From assembly GCA_041584015.1 (NCBI GenBank), contig JBFHES010000097.1:1-15224 (forward strand): a stretch of DNA of 15,224 bases, written 5' to 3'. This document shows, piece by piece, positions 6,215 through 13,929 of this stretch (its first letter is position 1; each line of letters starts with the position of its first letter). A program made the translations under genes and the position numbers. The stretch is from JBFHES01 sp041584015 (GTDB lineage Bacteria > Bacteroidota > Bacteroidia > Bacteroidales > M50B96). Below the pieces are notes generated by a model. The model saw only the letters and a program-made list of their open reading frames with translations. It was not told the DNA's origin and ran no database searches.

Positions 6215-8344
6215 ATGAAACGCATTACCTCTATCTTAATACTTCTTTTGTTTGTAGGAAACGCAACTGCCCAAAATCGCCTGTGGGGTATTGCCAATGG
6301 ATGGATGCCACTTAAAAGTGCCGACACGCAATTATTCAGCACAGATTTGAATGCAGAAGGTTTTCAAATGTATTATTCGACTGATACCTTGATGCCTCCT
6401 CAGCATCAAACAAGAATACCCGGTTGCGAAGTATTGGTTTCGAAACAAAACAAAAAGCTTTATGCTACTCAATATGATTTGCAGGCATGGGGTGATGATA
6501 GGCATTTTCTCATGGAGTATGATCGGGATTCAAATGAGGTGACGGCACTTGTTTATTTTGATTCAACCAGCTACCCACTTGGAAATCTCTTAGAACATTC
6601 TAACGGACATATTTATGGTTTTCTGACTTGGGGAGGATTAAGTTCTTCAACTAATGTTCATATCTACAAATATGACATAGTTCTTCAGCAGATAGATACG
6701 CTTCTTACTTTAAACAATCTTGGCTTAGCGATGCAGGTATCTGGTTTTGAATCTGAAATAAATTTGATAGAAGCCCCAGACGGAAATATTTATGGACTAA
6801 CAACTAAAGGTGGAGTTAATAACTATGGTGGCATATTTATGTACGATCCTGTAAATAATGTGCTAACAAAAAAGCTTGATTTTACCATTGACAACATTCC
6901 GAATGGCTATTTTTATCAAACCAATGATAATAGAATTCAGGGAAGCTGTGCCAACAAGGTTTACGAGTACGATTATATAAATAATACCATAAGCACTGTT
7001 TTTCAAAGTGCAACAGACAATGTTCCAAGTTATTTGATTGAAGGAACTAATAATCAGTTTTATGGGTATTACGGTGAATACCTTTACGACAGACATTATA
7101 TTATGAAACTAGATTTTAATACTGGAGATATCACTTCCATCATCAATAATTATCCTTTTCATACTGATTATACCTATCCCTTCGATTCGCCATTCAGATT
7201 TATTGGTCGCCCAAGTTTTACCAGTAATAATACAATTGTTGGTGTGATGGAATATTCTTACGGCGGCGAACCTGGTGGATGTACGGCTATAGCTTTTGAA
7301 GTAAGGAATGATTATACAAACTTTTATACCCTAAGTATTAAAAGTGGAATCGGTGAATGTCAGCATTTAAATTCAAAATTGGTTGAGATCTGTTATCCGC
7401 AAACGGTATTGCAGAACGAAGTAATATTAGCTGGAGATAGCTTATTTCTTCAAAATGGATATCAAACAATAGCCGGTGAATATACTGATACCCTGAACAC
7501 TTTTTGTGGTGAGGATAGTGTCGTAGTAACAAATCTAGTAGTTGCTGATATGCTTAATTACCAAACCGCATCTATCTGCGAAGGAGATACATTCAGTTTT
7601 GAAGGAAGCAGTTTAACTACACCGGGACTATACTATGAAACTTTTGCACTAAGTGTTGGCGATAGTGTGTCAGCGCTTGAGCTAACGGTTCATCCAGCCT
7701 ACAATATTGAGTTAAGCTCTTTGCTTTGCGCTGACGACAGTGTTTTATTTGACGGTAGCTATTATGGAGTCGGAAACTATGAATTTGCCTATACAACACA
7801 ATATGGATGTGATAGTCTAATAAGTCTGACCGTAAGCAGGGATCCACTTGTTCAGATTGTACATGACCTAATCAGTTTTCAAATAAATACTTTATACGAA
7901 ATTTCTTGTGGTTCGCCAGATGATGGAAATGAATATTCCTGGCAAATATCACCAAATAGTTACGATGTATATTTGGAATTTGGTGTTTTAGCTTTTGTAA
8001 CTTTTTATGACTCGGTGGAATACACCATTACAGTAATTGGAACAAATAGTTGTGGAAGCGATACCGCCAGCCTGGTAATTGATGTTAGTAGCAATGTTGG
8101 TATTTCTAATGCTGAACCAACACCTCTATCCGTCTATCCTAATCCTGTTCAATCAATATTACATATCGAAGGTATTTCAGAAGGTAGCTTCATGGATGCA
8201 AAAATTTATGATGTAGTCGGAAGAGTTGTTTTAGTGATTGATGATTATAGCAATGTTGATGTTTCGGTGCTACCAGGTGGCCTTTATTTTATTCGACTTG
8301 AACAAAACGAAAAAGGAGAGATGCTTCAGTTCATTAAAGAGTAA
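6215..8344 (+). CDS. T9SS-secreted protein with GloVer-type repeats and type A sorting domain
   Basis: Exported protein of 709 residues. MKRITSILILLLFVGNATAQ is a clear signal peptide. The N-terminal half (about 25-380) has repeated 'G-x-IYG-T-x-GG...G-x-x-Y/F-x-YD' units (HSNGHIYGFLTWGG, PDGNIYGLTTKGG, NNQFYGYYGEYLY). These are like the GloVer beta-propeller-type tandem repeats found in large Bacteroidota surface proteins. Residues ~393-545 carry Cys-rich units (CEGDTFSFEG at 455, CADDSVLFDG at 505, QYGCDSLISLTV) common in Bacteroidota adhesin-like proteins. The C-terminal ~73 residues from LSVYPNPVQS (Tyr641) to LPGGLYFIRLEQNEKG form a type A T9SS sorting domain, which directs export across the outer membrane and surface attachment or release. 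No catalytic motif was seen; an adhesin or binding role is inferred. Confidence 0.85.
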   Translation: MKRITSILILLLFVGNATAQNRLWGIANGWMPLKSADTQLFSTDLNAEGFQMYYSTDTLMPPQHQTRIPGCEVLVSKQNKKLYATQYDLQAWGDDRHFLMEYDRDSNEVTALVYFDSTSYPLGNLLEHSNGHIYGFLTWGGLSSSTNVHIYKYDIVLQQIDTLLTLNNLGLAMQVSGFESEINLIEAPDGNIYGLTTKGGVNNYGGIFMYDPVNNVLTKKLDFTIDNIPNGYFYQTNDNRIQGSCANKVYEYDYINNTISTVFQSATDNVPSYLIEGTNNQFYGYYGEYLYDRHYIMKLDFNTGDITSIINNYPFHTDYTYPFDSPFRFIGRPSFTSNNTIVGVMEYSYGGEPGGCTAIAFEVRNDYTNFYTLSIKSGIGECQHLNSKLVEICYPQTVLQNEVILAGDSLFLQNGYQTIAGEYTDTLNTFCGEDSVVVTNLVVADMLNYQTASICEGDTFSFEGSSLTTPGLYYETFALSVGDSVSALELTVHPAYNIELSSLLCADDSVLFDGSYYGVGNYEFAYTTQYGCDSLISLTVSRDPLVQIVHDLISFQINTLYEISCGSPDDGNEYSWQISPNSYDVYLEFGVLAFVTFYDSVEYTITVIGTNSCGSDTASLVIDVSSNVGISNAEPTPLSVYPNPVQSILHIEGISEGSFMDAKIYDVVGRVVLVIDDYSNVDVSVLPGGLYFIRLEQNEKGEMLQFIKE

Positions 8345-8382
8345 TGGAGTAAGAAATACTGTTCGCCATGAGCACAAATTCC

Positions 8383-8390
8383 TATTTTTG
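8383..8390 (+). promoter_or_regulatory. -7 promoter box very close to the CPBP start
   Basis: TATTTTTG is a full match to TAnnTTTG but ends only 4 bases before the ATG at 8395, which would put transcription initiation at or just inside the start codon. The -33 element is poor (TTCG, 17 bases upstream). Either the message is nearly leaderless, the real start is internal, or the match is chance. Confidence 0.28.
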
Positions 8391-8394
8391 ACCT

Positions 8395-9132
8395 ATGAAT
8401 AATGAGTCAACAGATTTTACTAGCTTACAATCTAGTTTTAGCGAGTTTTATAAATTCTTGCGCAAACCTAATCAGCTAAGGCAAGAAAACAGAAGTGCTT
8501 CTGCTATATTAAAGACGATGTTTTACCTGATTGTAATTGATGCTATATTAATGGCACTTATAATGCCATTGATAGCATTATATGAGGTGCTTGGTTTGGA
8601 GAATGGAGATTCGCATGCCCTGGAAGCCATGTTTGAAAAAGGGGCATTTTTTGTAATTCTTCTGGGTGCAATATTTGCCCCAATAGTTGAGGAGCTTTTT
8701 TTTAGAGCAATCCTTGTATTCAATAAATATATATTTAATGGTATACTGGCCATACTTGCTATAGTCAGTGTAGCGTTGGCATTTACTACCTTATCTATTG
8801 TGGTGGCCGGAATTATTGGTGCCGTGCTATTTATTGCAACTATTATTTACATTATTAAAGATGACCACATAAGCCAAAAGGTTGAAAATTATTGGCAGAC
8901 TTCGTTCCCTGTGATATTTTATTTGTCATGTCTGTTCTTTGCGCTGGTACATCTCATGAATTTTGAGTTTGAATATAGCTTGTTTTACCTCTTTCCTTTA
9001 TTAATCCTACCGCAGTTTATAATGGGAATGATATTGGGTTTTACGCGAATAAAACTCGGATTGATGTATAGCATAGCTTTACATGCCATACACAATGGAG
9101 TGTTGCTTACTATTGCATTGATGTATAAATAA
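8395..9132 (+). CDS. CPBP-family intramembrane glutamic endopeptidase-like protein
   Basis: Polytopic membrane protein of 245 residues with the CPBP (Abi/CAAX protease and bacteriocin-processing, Rce1-like) signature. Motif 1 is PIVEELFFRAIL, with Glu99-Glu100 and Arg104. Motif 2 is LFFALVHLMNF, with His186. Motifs 3 and 4 are FIMGMILGFTRIKLGLMYSI followed by LHAIHNG, with His230 and Asn234. All catalytic positions are present. Hydrophobic helices lie near 40-65, 83-108, 112-153 and 170-243, with a soluble N-terminus of about 35 residues. CPBP proteins cleave prenylated or peptide substrates within the membrane; bacterial members include bacteriocin-immunity proteins, but no bacteriocin gene is visible here. 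The gene starts 51 bp after the secreted-protein gene; it has its own possible -7 box. Confidence 0.88.
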   Translation: MNNESTDFTSLQSSFSEFYKFLRKPNQLRQENRSASAILKTMFYLIVIDAILMALIMPLIALYEVLGLENGDSHALEAMFEKGAFFVILLGAIFAPIVEELFFRAILVFNKYIFNGILAILAIVSVALAFTTLSIVVAGIIGAVLFIATIIYIIKDDHISQKVENYWQTSFPVIFYLSCLFFALVHLMNFEFEYSLFYLFPLLILPQFIMGMILGFTRIKLGLMYSIALHAIHNGVLLTIALMYK

Positions 9133-9148
9133 CGGTTAATCGCATTAA

Positions 9149-9180
9149 TTGCGTAACCTGATCAAAAAAAGTTATTTTTG
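9149..9180 (+). promoter_or_regulatory. promoter of the small secreted-protein gene
   Basis: TTG (9149-9151) and TATTTTTG (9173-9180), spaced by 21 bases, fit the Bacteroidota -33/-7 consensus. The predicted start of transcription is about 40 bases before the ATG at 9227. The -33 context TTGCGTAAC is identical to that of the blaI-operon promoter on the other strand near 5202-5210. An imperfect inverted repeat (GGTTA..CGCA / TGCGTAACC, 9134-9158) overlaps the -33 region and might instead be the end of the CPBP transcript. Confidence 0.52.
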
Positions 9181-9226
9181 ATTTCAATTTCTGGTATTTA
9201 ATATTCATTCAACTAATTAACCAATT

Positions 9227-9727
9227 ATGAAATTCCAATTTAACTACAAAGTTGCATTCCTTATGTCTTTGTTTATTTTTCTTTTCTCAAACATCCAGTA
9301 TGCGCAAGAAACGGAGTTAATCGGTTATAATAACAGCCATCCAAAGGATAAAACATGGCAGAGCGAAAATACAGGAACAAATCAGACAGTTCTATTACAA
9401 GCTAATTCAATAATTATTGATGAGCAAGTTGTAAGTGGAGAAATTGTTTTAGGTGCATTTTATACAGACAACAGCGGTTTGGAATGTGGTGGTTTCCAAA
9501 AGTATGATCCTGCCGAAGTTTATGCCATATCTTTATGGGGCAACTCTTCTGAAATTAAATCGAATAGAAATGGATTTAAGGAAGGAGAGGCTATAACCTG
9601 GTTGTTGCAGTATAATGGCAAAGTGTACCAACTCACGCCATCGTACAAAGAGGGTAATAATTTTTACAAAAGCAGAGGAATGTCTGTAATTACGAAGCTG
9701 GAAGGTAAGCTTGAGTTTGAAATTTGA
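9227..9727 (+). CDS. small secreted protein with a T9SS-protein-associated beta domain
   Basis: 166 residues with a signal peptide (helix about 8-24, FLMSLFIFLFSNIQYAQ, cleavage near residue 26). The mature part has the pattern NTGTNQTVLLQANSIIIDEQ, then GEIVLGAFYTDNSGLECGGF, then ISLWGNSSE and NGFKEGEAITWLL. I recognise this order (NxTV/I-I..., G-D/E-x-IG-F/A-F-Y-x-D-xx-G-xx-C-x-G, W-G/D, G-F-x-x-G-E) as a short domain often found in multi-domain, T9SS-sorted Bacteroidota proteins. It has no assigned function that I know of. Here it stands alone, without a sorting domain, so it is probably periplasmic or outer-membrane associated. It has its own promoter. Confidence 0.75.
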   Translation: MKFQFNYKVAFLMSLFIFLFSNIQYAQETELIGYNNSHPKDKTWQSENTGTNQTVLLQANSIIIDEQVVSGEIVLGAFYTDNSGLECGGFQKYDPAEVYAISLWGNSSEIKSNRNGFKEGEAITWLLQYNGKVYQLTPSYKEGNNFYKSRGMSVITKLEGKLEFEI

Positions 9728-9804
9728 TTAATGCCCCGGTGTCTTAGACTATGAATATTGAAGTGCTCGGCATATAGCGAGTAGCTTAATAGTTCATTAG
9801 CCTG

Positions 9805-9867
9805 ATCCGTACCACAGCTTTTTCGGTGGGACGGATATTATAAGTATTGTAATAATATCTGTTTCAC
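9805..9867 (+). other. alternative overlapping hairpins (possible structured RNA)
   Basis: Two pairings share one central strand. Pairing 1: ATCCGTACCAC (9805-9815) with GTGGGACGGAT (9826-9836), 10 of 11 positions paired, 10-base loop. Pairing 2: 9826-9841 with 9852-9867, 16 consecutive pairs if the three or so G·U pairs of plus-strand RNA are allowed, including the perfect core GATATTAT / ATAATATC. Because both use 9826-9836, they exclude each other. The surrounding 9735-9890 is framed by imperfect inverted ends (CCGGTG near 9735 and its complement CACCGG near 9882), so an inserted palindromic element is another reading. No ORF of note lies in 9728-9942. Confidence 0.4.
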
Positions 9868-9942
9868 GGACCAAAGCCTTAGCACCGGCTGTAATGCTAG
9901 GAAGTGCTTGCGTGTTTTATGAAGATCTCTATTCCGTAAATG

Positions 9943-10953
9943 CTAAAGAATTTGTTTAAGTTCTGTTCCATCCCATTTATAAAACTGAGGTTTTTCCTCA
10001 AACACCCTAACTTGTTTCATTTCACCATTTTCTTCTGCTTCAACAAAGTAGGTCTTCTCAACAAGGTTTTGTCTGTTTGTGTATTTCTGCAGGCAGTCTT
10101 CGGTATATTTTTTAGTTTTCACTATCAGTTGGTTAATTGGAATCCCGGGTTCGTTAGGATACTCAAATGTGTTTAGTTCTCCGCTGCTGGTGTTAAAAAT
10201 AAAATCAATTTCACCATTTGCAACCAACAATGTTTTTCCGCTCTCAAACTTCAGTGGAAAGTAAATTTGCTCTTCATCAAAATAGCCCATTTCTCCGGTT
10301 GAATAAGATGAGATTATCTTGGTAAGATTCCCCTCGTCATCTAATCTTATAAATTCATGTGATGTGGCTCCGGGACACGATTCCCGAAATGATGTTACAT
10401 GAATAATGTTTTTGCTAAAATCTAAACCATTAAATCTTAATAGATCATCACGATGTGCGTGCATATAATTTAAATAGCACGTGTCTTTAGGACTATTTTC
10501 CAGTCCGGGCTCAAGGCTAATCAGCATGGCATTGTAATGGTTGTGAGGAGATCTTCCAATTAAATAGTGTGAATTGCCACCGGATAATGCCATTCCATTA
10601 TTCAATACAAATCCAATTTTATCCCGATATTTTATCTTGAACCACTGCTCGCTTATACCTTGTTCATTAGGCAGTTTTAGTGTTTGTATTACATTTATAC
10701 GTGTATTAAAAGGTAACCAGTTTATGGTGTCTTTACGCTTTGCTGGAGTACAATAGATAGGGGTGTAGTTTGTAAAGGTAATAGCAGATTTTCCTGCATC
10801 ACTAATTTGGTAATTATATTTTATCACAAAAGAATCACATGCTGTTCTGTAATAGTCCTGCTCAACAATTGGCTCAGATACCGTTGCCGTTTTGTTATTC
10901 GAGCAGGAGAAAAACAGGCTGCTTATCAGCAGTATTGTATAATAGGTTTTCAT
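9943..10953 (-). CDS. lipoprotein with SH3-like domain, function unknown
   Basis: 336 residues. MKTYYTILLISSLFFSC is a lipoprotein signal with the lipidated Cys at 17. The following SNNKTA lacks the acidic surface-export signal of Bacteroidota lipoproteins, so a periplasm-facing location is likely. Residues ~58-125 resemble a bacterial SH3 domain: TNYTPIYCTPAKRKDTINWLP, RINVIQTLKLP, then EQWFKIKYRDKIGFVLNNGMAL, where the W-x-K/V-I-x-Y-x-x-x-x-G-[YF]-V pattern is characteristic. The rest (about 130-336) has Cys-containing, aromatic-rich segments that I do not recognise (CYLNYMHAHRDDLLRFNG, FRESCPGATSHEFIRLDDEG). No enzymatic motif was seen. It is a single gene with its own promoter and converges on the structured region downstream. 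Confidence 0.75.
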   Translation of the reverse strand: MKTYYTILLISSLFFSCSNNKTATVSEPIVEQDYYRTACDSFVIKYNYQISDAGKSAITFTNYTPIYCTPAKRKDTINWLPFNTRINVIQTLKLPNEQGISEQWFKIKYRDKIGFVLNNGMALSGGNSHYLIGRSPHNHYNAMLISLEPGLENSPKDTCYLNYMHAHRDDLLRFNGLDFSKNIIHVTSFRESCPGATSHEFIRLDDEGNLTKIISSYSTGEMGYFDEEQIYFPLKFESGKTLLVANGEIDFIFNTSSGELNTFEYPNEPGIPINQLIVKTKKYTEDCLQKYTNRQNLVEKTYFVEAEENGEMKQVRVFEEKPQFYKWDGTELKQIL

Positions 10954-10981
10954 GCGGCTAGTGTTAAACTTGGTGATGATT

Positions 10982-10989
10982 CAAACTTA
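10982..10989 (-). promoter_or_regulatory. -7 promoter box of the SH3-like lipoprotein gene
   Basis: On the minus strand this reads TAAGTTTG, a full match to TAnnTTTG, 28 bases upstream of the ATG at 10953. No good -33 TTG is present at the normal spacing; the upstream DNA is very AT-rich. Confidence 0.38.
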
Positions 10990-11393
10990 GTTATTAATTA
11001 TTAGAATAATATCCTTGATTAAAGATCAATCGATTTGTAGAGTTATGTGATTAATTTACTCAAGTGTTTTCATATTTATTTTATCAACAGTTTTTCAGCA
11101 TTCGTCAAAGGTCTTATGCTTTAATTTCCAGATTCAGTAAATTTAACCAATCGCGTCCGCAACGTTTTTGGAAACATATCTAGACTCGCTTTCTTAGTTC
11201 GTCAGCAGCTGTTAATGTTATTCTTAGATCGTTTGTGGCGTACGTTAACGGCATCTCTTTTAAATAGCTTTTGTTTTATCTTAATGATTTATGTAAGACC
11301 GGGAAGCTGAGAACTTGTTCGAAGATCACCCGGCCGCACTTAAGCATAAGGTAAATAAAGAAGTTATTTAAAAAGTAGCCTTGAATTTCTTTG

Positions 11394-11425
11394 CTTCGTT
11401 TCTTGTTTCAAGACAAGAAATGAAG
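11394..11425. other. long hairpin in the 10954-11682 intergenic region
   Basis: CTTCGTTTCTTGT (11394-11406) pairs with ACAAGAAATGAAG (11413-11425) over 13 positions with one G·T, leaving a 6-base loop. It is followed directly by the palindromic repeat at 11429 and, about 110 bases later, by a 40-codon ORF. In the 729 bp between the flanking genes I see no other gene. A CCGGG/CCCGG inverted repeat (11299-11303 / 11329-11333) and a direct repeat TTCTTAGTTCGT/TTCTTAGATCGT (around 11190 and 11221) also lie here. A small RNA or a decayed insertion are both possible. Confidence 0.4.
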
Positions 11426-11428
11426 TTA

Positions 11429-11469
11429 GGTTTGGGCAGACAGCCTAATCGATAGATTTATTTAGGACA
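11429..11469. repeat. palindromic repeat, copy B (family also at 1661)
   Basis: GGTTTGGGCAGACAGCCTAAT followed by an AT-rich run ending TTTAGGACA parallels copy A at 1661-1701 along its whole length. About three quarters of the positions agree and there is a one-base length difference. The TTGGGC/GCCTAA pairing is weaker than in copy A (one T for C), and an alternative TTAGG/CCTAA pairing exists. Confidence 0.5.
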
Positions 11470-11535
11470 ACATTAATATTCTACTTTTATTACACTTTTC
11501 TGAATTCAGCTTTTCAAGTGAGGAATGAAACAGAA

Positions 11536-11658
11536 ATGAATGCGTGTTTGGATTTATATGATGATCTTGACAAACAAAATTTACAATGGATGATCGATTA
11601 TCTAAATGCTTTTCAGAGTCGCTTGTTTTATTTAACCTTCGAAGAGCTCAAAGCTTAA
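11536..11658 (+). CDS. possible 40-residue small protein
   Basis: ATG at 11536 opens 40 codons (MNACLDLYDDLDKQNLQWMI, then DYLNAFQSRLFYLTFEELKA) ending at TAA 11658. The frame stays open upstream for more than 20 codons, and a GTG at 11518 is an alternative start. The composition (acidic, alternating hydrophobic, several aromatics) looks more like a genuine helical peptide than random translation. It could be a small protein or the surviving end of a decayed gene. It is not a family I recognise. Plus strand, convergent with the GH97 gene 24 bp away. Confidence 0.3.
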   Translation: MNACLDLYDDLDKQNLQWMIDYLNAFQSRLFYLTFEELKA

Positions 11659-11666
11659 TAAGCTTT
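11650..11666. terminator. short AT-rich hairpin between convergent ORFs
   Basis: AAAGCTT / AAGCTTT forms a 7-bp perfect stem with a 3-base loop, ending in TTTT on the plus strand. It overlaps the stop codon of the possible 40-residue ORF and lies 17 bp beyond the GH97 stop on the other strand. The stem is weak and termination is only a suggestion. Confidence 0.25.
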
Positions 11667-11682
11667 TATCATTATCAGATGG

Positions 11683-13743
11683 TTACATTTTTATCAAACT
11701 AATGGCAAATCCACCGCCTGCCGCCATTCTTATGCTAAGCTCACTTTTAGCATCAATACTAATTTCCTCAATAATCAGGTGTTTTGGCTTAAGATCCCAA
11801 TGAGCTTTTTTGCCATCGCGGTAAATTCTTGCTTTGTACTTTTGATTCGGATCAAGAAAATTAAATTGCAATGTTACGTTTCGCTCCTCCTCATCACTGA
11901 TGCCGCCAATAAACCAGTTTGCTGTTTCGCGCTCTTCGCGAGCAATCACCACGAAGTCGCCAACTTCATCGTTAAGTACTTTTGTTTGTTCCCAATTAAC
12001 CCCAACATCGCGGATGAATTGAAAGGCAGGTTGGTCCTTGTAATAGTCAATAAGATCGGCGGCCATTTGCACCGGACTATTTATAACCACATATAAGGCA
12101 AGCTGGTGGGCGATTGTTGTGTTTATTTGGTTCTCATCTTTGTAAGGAGCCAGCTTGATGTTAAATATTCCCGGTGTGAAATCAATTGGTCCGGCCAGCA
12201 TTCTGGTAAAAGCTACAATAGGCAAGTGCTCTGGTGGGTTGCCGCCATCAGGCGACCAGGCATTAAATTCTTGTCCGCGCAACCCTTCACGCGCAATGGC
12301 ATTGGGTAAGGTTCTGCGAATTCCTGTAGCTTTTATAGGTTCATGCGCATTTATGGCTACCTCATATTTGGCGGCTGTTTCTAATACTTTTCGGTAATGG
12401 TTCACCATCCATTGTCCGTGGTGATATTCCCCTTTTGGGATGAGTTTACCAACGTATCCTGTTTTTACTGCATGAATGCCCAATGATTGCATAAGTGCGA
12501 AAGCGGTATCTAATTGCTCGTCGTAAGTTCTTGGTGCAGCTGAGGTTTCGTGATGCATAATAAGCTCAACGCCGTTTGCTTTTCCATAAGCCACAACTTC
12601 CTGCAAATTGTAATCGGGGTAAGGAGTTACAAAGTCGAAAACCCCTTCACGATCCTCAAAACCAATCCAATGTTCCCAGCCTGTATTCCATCCCTCAACC
12701 AATAAGGCGCCAATATTATTTTCCGATGCAAAATCAATTAACTCTTTAGCATACTCGGTTGTTGCTCCATGGTTGCCACTGGCCATGTCCCAGGTTCTGC
12801 GCCCCAGATGCATGTCCCACCATATTCCAACATATTTGGTTGGTTTAAACCAGCTCACATCACCAAGCTTATTGGGCTCATTCAGGTTTACGATTAAATC
12901 AGATTCAATTAAATCTCCTGCACGCTTTGCTACCTGAATTGTACGCCATGGAGTTTTAAATGGCAAAGTACGTTTTACCTTATATTCCGTTCGTTCCGAT
13001 CCCACAAGGTTTGAAACCATGCTGTTCTGTTTCGGATCAACTTTCAGCGTCATTCCTGAATAGTTGGTAAGGTTTGCCTCATGGAAACTTAGATAAAGAC
13101 CAGTTTCCGTTTTCATGGTAACAGGTGTGTTCACCGCATTCTCGGGAATGTAGGTTTGTGCTAATGCCGGATGATCGCGGTACATGGTTGCATCAATCTC
13201 CGAAAATTTCGTGGTGTTGTATAAGTGCTCGTAGATATCCCAATCGCCCGGTATCCACCAGCAGGTATGATCGCCATTTAAATTGAACTCTGTTAGTTCA
13301 TCAGCAATGAAAACTTCGCTCATATTAGCTTGTTCCGGAAACTCATAACGAAAAGCCAGTCCATCGTCATACAATCTGAAAATGATGTTGAGTAAACGTC
13401 CGTTGCTTGTTGTTTCTTTCAAGAATATTGTTGTTTCATGATACTGATTATTTACCAGGCGCTTCTCGCCCCAAGGCATTTCCCAGTTTTCATTAACTGT
13501 TTGCTCAATTACTTTTTCAATTTTGAAATCCTTGCTGAATGCAGCTGCATCAATAAATTCAAATGCCATTTTTGAGGGTAAAAGGACGGGCTCCTTGGTT
13601 GCTAACAATTGATAAACCGGAGCACCATTTTCATCCAGGTTAAATTCCAGGCTTAACTTACCATTTGGCGAATCAAGAATAACAGAATGATTGCATGATG
13701 CAAAGAATAAGAGCGCGGCTATTAAGAGGGTTGTTGTTCTCAT
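11683..13743 (-). CDS. GH97 glycoside hydrolase, SusB-like inverting alpha-glucosidase (lipoprotein)
   Basis: 686 residues with a lipoprotein signal (MRTTTLLIAALLFFASC, Cys17). Residues ~20-290 form the N-terminal beta-sandwich, ~295-580 the (beta/alpha)8 barrel, and ~590-686 the C-terminal beta domain, the full GH97 layout. With a constant offset of 40, residues described for Bacteroides thetaiotaomicron SusB fall on identical residues here: Glu399 in HHETS (SusB Glu439, base), Glu468 in NAHEPI (Glu508, base/calcium), Glu486 in AREGLRG (Glu526, calcium) and Glu492 in GQEFNAW (Glu532, acid). Where retaining GH97 alpha-galactosidases have a nucleophilic Asp, this protein reads VKTGYVG with Gly429, the inverting type. 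It should release glucose from alpha-glucans or related alpha-glucosides in the periplasm. SusB numbers are from memory. Divergent from cutC-GH92; no regulator is adjacent. Confidence 0.92.
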   Translation of the reverse strand: MRTTTLLIAALLFFASCNHSVILDSPNGKLSLEFNLDENGAPVYQLLATKEPVLLPSKMAFEFIDAAAFSKDFKIEKVIEQTVNENWEMPWGEKRLVNNQYHETTIFLKETTSNGRLLNIIFRLYDDGLAFRYEFPEQANMSEVFIADELTEFNLNGDHTCWWIPGDWDIYEHLYNTTKFSEIDATMYRDHPALAQTYIPENAVNTPVTMKTETGLYLSFHEANLTNYSGMTLKVDPKQNSMVSNLVGSERTEYKVKRTLPFKTPWRTIQVAKRAGDLIESDLIVNLNEPNKLGDVSWFKPTKYVGIWWDMHLGRRTWDMASGNHGATTEYAKELIDFASENNIGALLVEGWNTGWEHWIGFEDREGVFDFVTPYPDYNLQEVVAYGKANGVELIMHHETSAAPRTYDEQLDTAFALMQSLGIHAVKTGYVGKLIPKGEYHHGQWMVNHYRKVLETAAKYEVAINAHEPIKATGIRRTLPNAIAREGLRGQEFNAWSPDGGNPPEHLPIVAFTRMLAGPIDFTPGIFNIKLAPYKDENQINTTIAHQLALYVVINSPVQMAADLIDYYKDQPAFQFIRDVGVNWEQTKVLNDEVGDFVVIAREERETANWFIGGISDEEERNVTLQFNFLDPNQKYKARIYRDGKKAHWDLKPKHLIIEEISIDAKSELSIRMAAGGGFAISLIKM

Positions 13744-13929
13744 ATGGGGTAGATTTATACAAGCTGCAAGATACGGTTTTCAATTCGAAAGTGCTTTAGA
13801 TTTGCTGCAAGGCTCATGGAGTGTTACACTTGCACAGTAAAATATTCAGTCCAATTCTGTTTTATAATAGTTTGATAGTTGCGTCTTAAGAATTCATTTT
13901 TCATATGTTTGCTTTCCAAAAACTATCCA

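Noticed and set aside
9790..9890. Integron attC site suggested by the long imperfect palindrome
   Set aside because: No RYYYAAC/GTTRRRY core sites frame the palindrome in the right places, and no integrase is seen.
10954..11682. Known structured RNAs (tmRNA, RNase P, SRP) in the long gap
   Set aside because: None of the conserved cores of these RNAs could be found; only generic hairpins are present.
11779..12397. Plus-strand ORFs of 67-105 codons inside the GH97 gene
   Set aside because: They are antisense to well-conserved GH97 catalytic-domain sequence, which explains the open frames.
13879..13929. TTG-initiated 17-residue extension of CutC
   Set aside because: CutC proteins begin directly with the first beta strand; MKKIIIEAC at 13930 fits and the extension does not.
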